A stretch of 64,000 bases of DNA, from assembly GCA_015179045.1 (NCBI GenBank), contig WHUZ01000003.1, positions 1,364,001-1,428,000 of the forward strand. Direction: 5' to 3'. Positions 56,486-64,000 of this stretch are shown here, one piece after another. Each line of letters begins with the position of its first letter. Within the stretch, counting starts at the first letter, position 1. The DNA comes from Kalaharituber pfeilii (Eukaryota; Ascomycota; Pezizomycetes; Pezizales; Pezizaceae). The position numbers were made by a program, and so were the translations under genes. Under the pieces are notes generated by a model. That model searched no databases. It was not told the DNA's origin and worked only from the letters and a program-made list of their open reading frames with translations.

Positions 56486-57470
56486 ATGAATACGAGTATG
56501 CGAGTGATACCCCGGCCGGTAAGCTTTCTGCAGAGGCACCTTTTCCACCCCTCGCATGCGCTCCACAAGATCCCCGCATCGTCAAGACAAATCTCAACAA
56601 CTCCCAGCCCCGCCGCTCTCGGACGACCGTCCCAGGAAAAGACATATGGCTATCTCCTCGAGTCCTCGCAGGCTGCTGCGCTTCTCCGGAAGCAATTGCC
56701 CGCTCGAACCGGTGTAATTGCGACAAAGAAAGGCATGACCGCGATCTACCAACCTAGCGGCGAGCGGATTCCATGTACAGTACTCCAACTAGACCGTGTG
56801 GAGGTTATGGGCGTCAAGACAGTGAAGGAGCACGGATACTGGGCAGTCCAAGTCGGTGCTGGGTGGAGGCATCCAAGAAATGCTACTAAACCAATGTTGG
56901 GGCATTTTGCTGCTTGTGGGGTGAGTCCTAAAGAAGAAGTACACGAGTTCAGAGTCAGTGGAGAGAAGGGACTACTTCCCGCTGGTACCCTCTTGAAGCC
57001 AGACCACTTCAAAGAGGGGCAATATGTAGATGTGAGAGCAAATTGCAAAGGAAAAGGATTTGCTGGTGTATGTGCCCTCACTGTTTACTATGGCAATGGA
57101 CGTTACTTATGTATTCGGAGTAGGGTATGAAACGCCATGGCTGGGGCGGACAACCTGCCTCACATGGTAACTCTCTGAGCCACAGAGTGCTTGGTTCTGC
57201 TGGTCAGTCGCAAGGTGGCGGTTCCCGTGTATATCCTGGGAAGACCATGGCCGGGAGAATGGGCGGCCACCAGGTTACAGTACAAAATCTAAAGGTATTG
57301 CAAGTGAACAACGAGCTTGGTGTAGTAATTGTAGCAGGTACCTTACTTTTTTTGCCTGAGTATTATAGTTCAAACACTGACCATCAATTTCAGGAGCAGT
57401 CGGTGGGCCTAATGGTGGAATCGTGAAAATACAAGACGCAATCAAAAAGCCACCGTCATTTGGAGAGTAA
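56486..57470 (+). CDS. MRPL9: Mitochondrial large-subunit ribosomal protein uL3m
   Basis: Exons 56486-57067, 57124-57337 and 57394-57470 give 290 residues. The first about 50 residues (basic, Ser/Pro-rich) are a mitochondrial presequence. The uL3 fold begins at RTGVIATKKGMTAIYQPSG. It contains GKGFAGGMKRHGWGGQPASHG, then SVGGGSRVYPGKTMAGRMGGHQVTVQNLKV-like sequence (seen as QSQGGGSRVYPGKTMAGRMG) and ends in GAVGGPNGGIVKIQDAIKKP. uL3 helps form the peptidyl-transferase centre and the 3' domain of the large rRNA; in yeast the mitochondrial protein is MRPL9. Its 3' end faces CRM1. Confidence 0.93.
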
Positions 57471-57684
57471 CGGAATGCTGTAAAGTACTATATCATATAT
57501 CAATATTTTGCTAAAGCAGAAATTACTATCCAACTAAATTGATATTTCCATAAGTCTTAAAAGCATTATACATCCTGTCGCAATCCGTATCCATCTGCTG
57601 GCTCTCGCATATATATTGCTTAAAGTATTGTCAATAGTATCATGCGTGCTTTTAACTCTCACTCATCGTCAATTATAAAGGCAT

Positions 57685-60600
57685 TCAAAGTAGATCATCA
57701 TCTGCCATTTCACTCGGCTTAATAAGCCCCCCAACCTTAGCCGCACGCTCTCGCTCCGCTTTGGCTCGAGCTTCAATTTCCAATTCCCTTTCTTCAGCGT
57801 ACAGCTCCGTATTATCGGCACCAGAGAACTCCTTTAGCTGGATGAGGAAGTCACGGAGATTGAGCTTGAAGCGGGTCAGATCCCCATGCAGTGTAAATAG
57901 CCCGTCAACAAACACCCTTACTTGGGCACTACCTTACCTGTCAGCAATGAAACACGATCTCTTTCATGGGAGACTCACGGCTGAAGGTGTGAAAATGCAT
58001 TCTGCAGGAGAGTAGCGACATAATTACGCAAAAACTCAGAATTGGAAGTGCCAACAGGTGCCTGATCAGGCGTATATAACGGCGCCTGTATTCTCCCTGA
58101 CTCAACGAAGTGGAACATCCTAGAAAGTAACATTGCCTGGTGCTTGAAACCTAAAATAAACGAATTGAGTTAGTGAAGTTCTTAGAATTCCGTTATGGAT
58201 AGGTAGTTCTGGCGGTGCGTCTAACCTGCTTTGTGGTCTGTATCGGTAAGCACGAAAAATATATCTTGCAGGATTGGTATGAAAAATTGTTGAAAGAAAG
58301 CACTCGAGGTTCCTGGGTCAGTTTCTGCAATATTATTGATAAGCTCAATGCACATATTGAGCCCAGCACTTTCAACTTCACGATTATCATGCTTGCTAGC
58401 CCAGAGACAGGCATCAATAACGAATTTGAATTGCCTATTGTCGAGTTTGAGAAGCGCTACAGCATAAGTTAGTCAACAGTTATTACACAATCGGCCATAA
58501 GGCTAGTCTACCAGGGAAACAGTTAAGATTGATAGCTCTCAAAAGCTTGAAGAACTCAACCCGATGCTCTGGATACTCAGAGAAATCTTTGTTGATCATC
58601 TCGAGTGTGCATTCGAATACATTTTCCATAATTATCGGAACTTTATCTTCCATCAAGTTCTATAATACAACTTAGTACAAAGAATTCTTAAAAGTTCGTT
58701 TTTTACTTGGAACTTACCCGCAACTTGCTGATAATCGTTGACATAACATTCAACACCTCTGGGTCTCGAGCGTCTGGGACATTACGATTATAATCGACCA
58801 AAACTGCTTCAAGGAGTGGTGGAACAAGATTATTGTTCACCACATCTAGATCATCCGCCTTATGGACATATGTGTCGATGAGCTTCAATATTTCCTTTTT
58901 GATTGTACGTAGACCTCTGACACGGGGCATCTTTGTTGCAATAAGGCCTATTCGATGAGAATATCAGCTGTGTACTTGATCGAGAAAGCAACAGTATTAT
59001 GCATACCTTCCCTGATTACACTCTCAGATATAAGCTGGCTGACAGCTCTGTACATCTGAAGCATGTCCATATAAATGCGGCTAATTTGAGGGTAGAAGTA
59101 GCTTCCTATCGACGTGCAAGCCGAGACATTTGTCTTCATAACATTCCCGATAATTTTTACCGTTTCGTTGTTGTCCAAAAATGTCGGGTCACGTGTTGCT
59201 TCGGCAATAATATGATCCCACTGGACAGGGTCAGCTGCCACAGCCTCCATATATCAGATAAATCATGACTTACCGCAGCGTTTGGAAGAGACATGAGATC
59301 ATGAATAAGCCGTTCTTGAATTTGCTTCTGTCCCTGAGCACTAATCATGTAGCCACATGCTTCATAGAATGTATGGACCTGTTGGGGTGACAAATCGCAA
59401 GTAATCTTCTGCATGTTTCTCACAATCTCGTCAATAAAGGGTTCTGTTTCCCCCGGTTGAAGTACAACAAAATGTCGCTTGCACTTATTGGCGATCTTAA
59501 TGAATGTGTCACAAGCCATGTCCTGCACACCTTGAAAAAGTCAGCCAGCTTCTCAATGAGAAGATTTGGGAACTTGCCTTCATGGGTTTCGTGCATAAAT
59601 TCAAACAACTTATTCACAACTGTTTTCAGGAACTTCCAGTGCGCTTTTAGAAATCGCGGATACTGTCCTACAATATACATGATATTTGAGGCCACAACTG
59701 CTTTGTTGTCTTTGCCACGCTTCATTTCAGTGAGTCCTAGTAGGTCCTTGATAACGGTGACCAGAAATCGCTTCTCCGTTTCCTCATTCATTGCACCAGA
59801 AATGGAACCAATGGCCCAACAAAGGGTATTGCAGTTAGCCCAAGACCATTCGGAACCATCAACTTGCCTCGCTAGTTTTTCGGACATGATGTTTTCGGTA
59901 TCCGCAACATCGAGATGTGTTAAATAGACTAGACATTCTCTAGTTGCCTTGTACAACTGGATCGTATCACTTTCCTTGACAAACTCACGAACAATTTCAC
60001 CTTCGTCGTTCTCAACGATCAGAACCTGGGAGATATTAGTATATATATCACGTGACAACTCTCAGATCAATATTTACTTACCTCTTCTGGTCTGACCATC
60101 CGCTCGATCATTACCTGCCGCAAATTCGACAACACTTCGACGTATAAATGCTTTCGCAGAGGGTACTGGGAAAGCATTTGGGATGTGAGTGCGCTTTCTC
60201 CACCAAGTCCCATGTTCAGGAGAGGGGTGATGTCTGTAATGGGTAACTGTTGCTGTTCTTCATACAGTTCCTGAACAAGTTTATTCCAATACTCCAAGCA
60301 TATCTTGAAGATCTCACGATCTTCAATTTGTGATATCCGGATCAAATAGAAGTGGGAATGTGTGAGGATTTCTTTGTTTGGAAGCGCCTCAATTAACTGA
60401 TCAACAAGCAGATTAGCATCGACCGCTCAATACCATTTCTAGGTCTAAAGGCAAACCTTAACGTGAGGAGTGAAGAAATTGCAAAGGAACAAGGCGAGAT
60501 TTTGAATAAATTCCTGATCTCGCCCATTGCTAGTCTGGTAAACTTTCCGCAAGTCTGTTGTGATCGGGATGATATTGGAGACTGTGGTCATGACACTTGT

Positions 60601-61631
60601 AAACATTTGGACGAGCTTTTCATCATATTGAAACTGTCCAACTTGTAGGCCACCAATTTCAGTCAAGCACTTCAGTGTCACATTGCGAAACTCTGGCTGT
60701 TCCAAGAAACGGGATCGTAAGGTTTCTATGATAGGAGTCTCAAAAATATAACCCAACGGTATCCAGTTCAAGAAACGAAGCAATGTTTCCAAAGTGGCTT
60801 TAATTAGGCTTGGCTGTGCCGCCATCTGCAATACCTCTGAGCAAAGTTGAAAGATGGAGGAAAACTCGGCACACATTTTGGTCTTCAGATTTTTGGTTTT
60901 TGTTTGCGTCATTTGCTCTGCAGAGAAGTCGAATACTTCTTCAGAAAGTAATCGAAGAATGGCCATATTATTTTCGCAAATCGATAGATTTGTCCGGCAC
61001 GAGCTGATGATTTCAGAGATGAAATCTGGCCACTCATGAGGCCATTCTTGTTTCAAGATCGAGACCAAGACAAGGTTCAATTTGTTTATGAGAATTCGCT
61101 CCTTATGCAAACTCTCCTCCGTAGACGACCCTTGGATAATAAATCCCACGACAAAGTTCCGTATACCTAAGCCGAAGTCAGAGTCAAGCGAATGTCACAT
61201 ACAATTGTGGTAAAAATAACCTTGCCGCTGTTCTTTTGGAAGAACTTTCCACCTGGTCTGAATGACATTATCTAAAACCTGCAGTCCAAGATCTATGGCT
61301 GTTAGTTCACAATATCAAATGGAGTTACTATATGGACGAACATTTTGTGTGCGGATAGCTTGCGGACTCCAGAATTTTATCCACCATAATCCATGAATCC
61401 GGATTTTCTTTGAACTAGAGGCACCTTGTTAGAATGGAGCCTAGAAGAAACTGATAGAGGCAGTCAATACGAACTTGGTTGAGTATTTGTTGGGCGATTT
61501 TGTGCTTTGCGTAGCAGCAGTCAGCAAATTGACAATGAAAAACGATATTGCAAAGCAGTTACCTCTGGCCCCCGGCCCTCGTAGAAGTCACGGACGTGTT
61601 TATCAAGCTCTTCGATGGAGAGTCCTGCCAT
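57685..61631 (-). CDS. CRM1: Exportin-1/CRM1
   Basis: CRM1 is the RanGTP-dependent export receptor for leucine-rich NES cargo. At least ten exons on the minus strand give a protein of about 1080 residues by family comparison. The start is [17 protein letters not shown] at 61631. It is followed by [14 protein letters not shown], the HEAT-repeat core with [68 protein letters not shown] and [15 protein letters not shown]. The C-terminus is [15 protein letters not shown] (seen as [34 protein letters not shown]) ending in ADDDLL. A 30-nt exon lies at 61475-61504. The intron 59531-59577 has a GC donor. Cysteine of DMACDTF is kept, as in leptomycin-sensitive CRM1. Confidence 0.95.
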
Positions 61632-64000
61632 CTTGATTGCAGCCTGTCAATTGAACAACTTGAGAAGTTGCACGCCGGGGACAAGGCAAGCCGTCGTGGA
61701 CGTTACAACACTGCTTTGATGGTGGGGTATGAAACGGGCGTGTGCTCTAAAAGATCAAAGGATTTATGCTCGGTTGGATGAGGGCTGTTGGTAAGCGATG
61801 AGATCTAAAGAGGCTGAAGTCTTCTGAAAAGGATGAGGGGTTATGATGCTTCCGATGATGTCTTTGCGTGTTGTATATTCCTAGTTGAATGGATTGTGAG
61901 GGGGACAAAAGAGGCGGCGGGGTGGCTGATTAGCGTCATTATTGGGCATTACTAAGAAGACTTGAGTCTGGGATTCTTGGCAAATGCTTCAAAAAGGCAG
62001 TATCAAAATGGGGAAACAGATAGGTGGAAGCATGGCCGCATGGTATTAAGGTTCTGAGCTGCGGTGCCTGTACGTACAAAGGGCCTATTCGGATTGAGGG
62101 TTAACATGAAGTCACCTGACACCCGCAGCAGCCAAACTACGCTTTCCAACGTTTGTATGGGATGAAATTGTTCCAGAAAACAACTAGAGCGTGGTCATAT
62201 TGCATAAAGTACACTAGCATAACGGAGTAGCACATTGAAACTTCGCGCAGGGCTTTAGAAGGCTAATAGGAAGGCTCGAAGCCGGGTGGCAGTCTTCAAA
62301 TAATGCTTGCTCCTTATATGTACAGCTTTGCAGGCACCACTGATAGTACGCTTTACCTCATGGCCATCATGTGAACTGAAGGTCTTGGCGGGGTAGTCTC
62401 ATGCCAAGACCGATAGCTTCCCGTGACTTCCGCTTAGTAAACGTATTACATAAGTAGCTGGGGCACTCTAGATGCCCGATGGGGTTGTGCAACCCAGAGT
62501 AACAGGGTTCAAGTAGAGTACATATGCATACTTGACCTATGCTAGAGGCAACCAGACGGATGCTTAGCTTCACCCCATCAAGCCAGATGCCCAACCTTCA
62601 AATGGATGAATAAGGCAAAGAAATAAGATTCACTTGTGCCAGCTGGAGACCAGATTTATGCATACATATGTTTTCACTAGGCTTGTTTTTTTCAACGTCT
62701 CTCGAGACAGGTTACCCCTAACAGGTTAAGCAATTGCAACGTCGAGCCAAGAAGGCGCAAAGATGTTCTTGTACCCAGGCAATGGTTGCACGAAGGATTG
62801 ATGGGCACGTCTCACATAAGTAAAATTAAGTACCTACACTTGTTTGCGAAATTGAATATTAGGCTTGCCGGCTGGCGCTTTTCTTCGAGCCGCAGGGTTC
62901 CTGATCAACAATTTATGCATAGTCGCAATAACCAACGCTGTCGTGCCAAGCAGACTAAACGCTGTCAACTGGATCAACTTTCACGGTTGGGAGCTCGGAG
63001 CAAGAATAGCATTGCCGCGATGAATACAACTTGTTCTCGTTCCCACGGCGTAGCCGCACTCACTAGGCAAAGCTTCGACATCTCCCGGGAGAACTGATAC
63101 ATCCGTTAAGTAATCCAATAGTGGTTGCCCCTTGTTATTTTTTCTTCATGTGCTGAATTTGTACTTAGTCTGACGATCTCCGAAGAAGAGGCTTTATGAT
63201 ATGGTGAATAACCCCTCGCGTCCGAGCATATGCGAGGACGTTCCAGCTAATGGACATGTTGCACTTTTTCCCCCCTCTCCCATACGGTGCATCGAAGAGG
63301 ACAGAGCATTTCCTTCATTTCAAATTTTCTCGTACACTCTGCATGCTTTTGTAGAGGGATGACAGGAGATGCAACCTTTTTTTTTTTTTTTTTTTTTTTC
63401 CTCCCCTAACAGCTTAGCTTGCTCTTTTTTTTTTTTGATTCATTTCGCCGTCAATTGCGCCGTGGCAGCTAAGTCCCATGTTCTCTCCGTGTTCTGGGTA
63501 AGCGTGTTTTTGTATGGTCCAGCCGAGCTAACCCAGTGCGCAAGCTGGTCAAGCTTCGAGAGCTCGGGGTCACGCTGTCAGGACGGGGGTCAATGGAGGA
63601 GGCTAGCCAGGATGGTGCAAGTGGTTACAGTAGGGGCTTCTGCAAGAGGACGCAAAATGGACAAGTCCAGAAATATCACAATTTTCAGAACATGCATTGC
63701 ATGCCGGGGCACATCGATGGCCAGGATCCATGGGTGGATCTCCAGGAACCGGCGCAAATGAGGGTGCGGTGGAGCATCGAGGTTCGGCGCTGAACTAAAG
63801 GCACGAGGTCGAGCGGAAATTGCACTGCGTTCTTGGCGGCGCGATGCCCGCTCAGGCAGCCGGCCCCTGTGCGCTCATCTCAACGCTTGCCCGCAGGAGC
63901 AAGCATCAGCAGCAGCGGGCCTCGTGCGCGGCGCCCACCAACCAGCGCATCCGAGCCAGAGGCCCAATCTCGCACCAGAAGCCCCCCATTGCAGCGCACC
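61632..64000. other. 2.4-kb gene-free end of window
   Basis: No gene is supported; the nearest 200 bases are presumably the CRM1 promoter and leader. A T run of 23 at about 63377-63399 and a shorter one near 63427-63437 are seen, followed by GC-rich DNA to the end. A gene may start beyond the window. Confidence 0.5.

Noticed and set aside
1..64000. Biosynthetic cluster, transposon, viral or CRISPR-like system
   Set aside because: No core enzyme, transposase, reverse transcriptase, terminal repeats or direct-repeat array were found.

Overview
This is a window of nuclear DNA from a filamentous ascomycete (Pezizomycotina). The signs are: dense short spliceosomal introns (about 80, mostly 45-150 nt, GT-AG with CTAAC/CTGAC branch points close to the acceptor), a SepH-type septation kinase and a Cdc10-class septin, a CFEM-like GPI-anchored protein, a DUF4470/MYND protein, and long gene-free spacers full of homopolymers. 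I cannot place it below subphylum with confidence. No virus, transposon ORF, tRNA, rRNA or CRISPR array was found.

Layout: 1-1354 no gene; 1355-2641 MYG1 (+); 3291-6053 IMA1 inner nuclear membrane protein (-); 6520-7468 ALG14 (+); 7596-8750 mitochondrial uL24m/MRPL40 (-); 10044-14928 SepH/Cdc7-type kinase (+); 15704-16372 small coiled-coil protein (-); 18579-18951 small probable mitochondrial membrane protein (+); 19822-20469 CFEM-like GPI protein (-); 22556-23866 Cdc10 septin (+); 24496-25331 guanylate kinase (-); 26077-28154 RAD52 (-); 28599-32281 MTR4 (-); 33128-33430 cytochrome c oxidase small subunit (+); 36093-36940 cytochrome c/c1 heme lyase (+); 37704-40083 NDC1 (-); 42352-43099 unknown membrane protein (+); 43576-45048 NEM1 phosphatase (-); 46946-48413 unknown coiled-coil protein (+); 49478-52957 DUF4470/MYND protein (-); 54170-55806 CUE5-like ubiquitin-binding protein (-); 56486-57470 mitochondrial uL3m (+); 57685-61631 exportin CRM1 (-); 61632-64000 no gene. 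Exon models were spliced by hand and, except where noted, give complete reading frames.

These are mostly single-copy housekeeping genes, not an operon or metabolite cluster. Themes recur: nuclear envelope and nuclear export (IMA1, NDC1, NEM1, CRM1, with nuclear MTR4), mitochondrial gene expression and respiration (uL24m, uL3m, COX, heme lyase, MYG1), and septation (SepH, Cdc10). The most unusual signals are: two genes (MYG1, IMA1) each broken by one base at a homopolymer; three GC-AG introns, one next to a 13-nt microexon; a run of seven [LM]xRE[GT]S repeats in the IMA1 tail; an in-frame intron inside the CUE domain; a six-cysteine CFEM variant; and a 37-nt pure G run. I found no convincing new multi-gene system.
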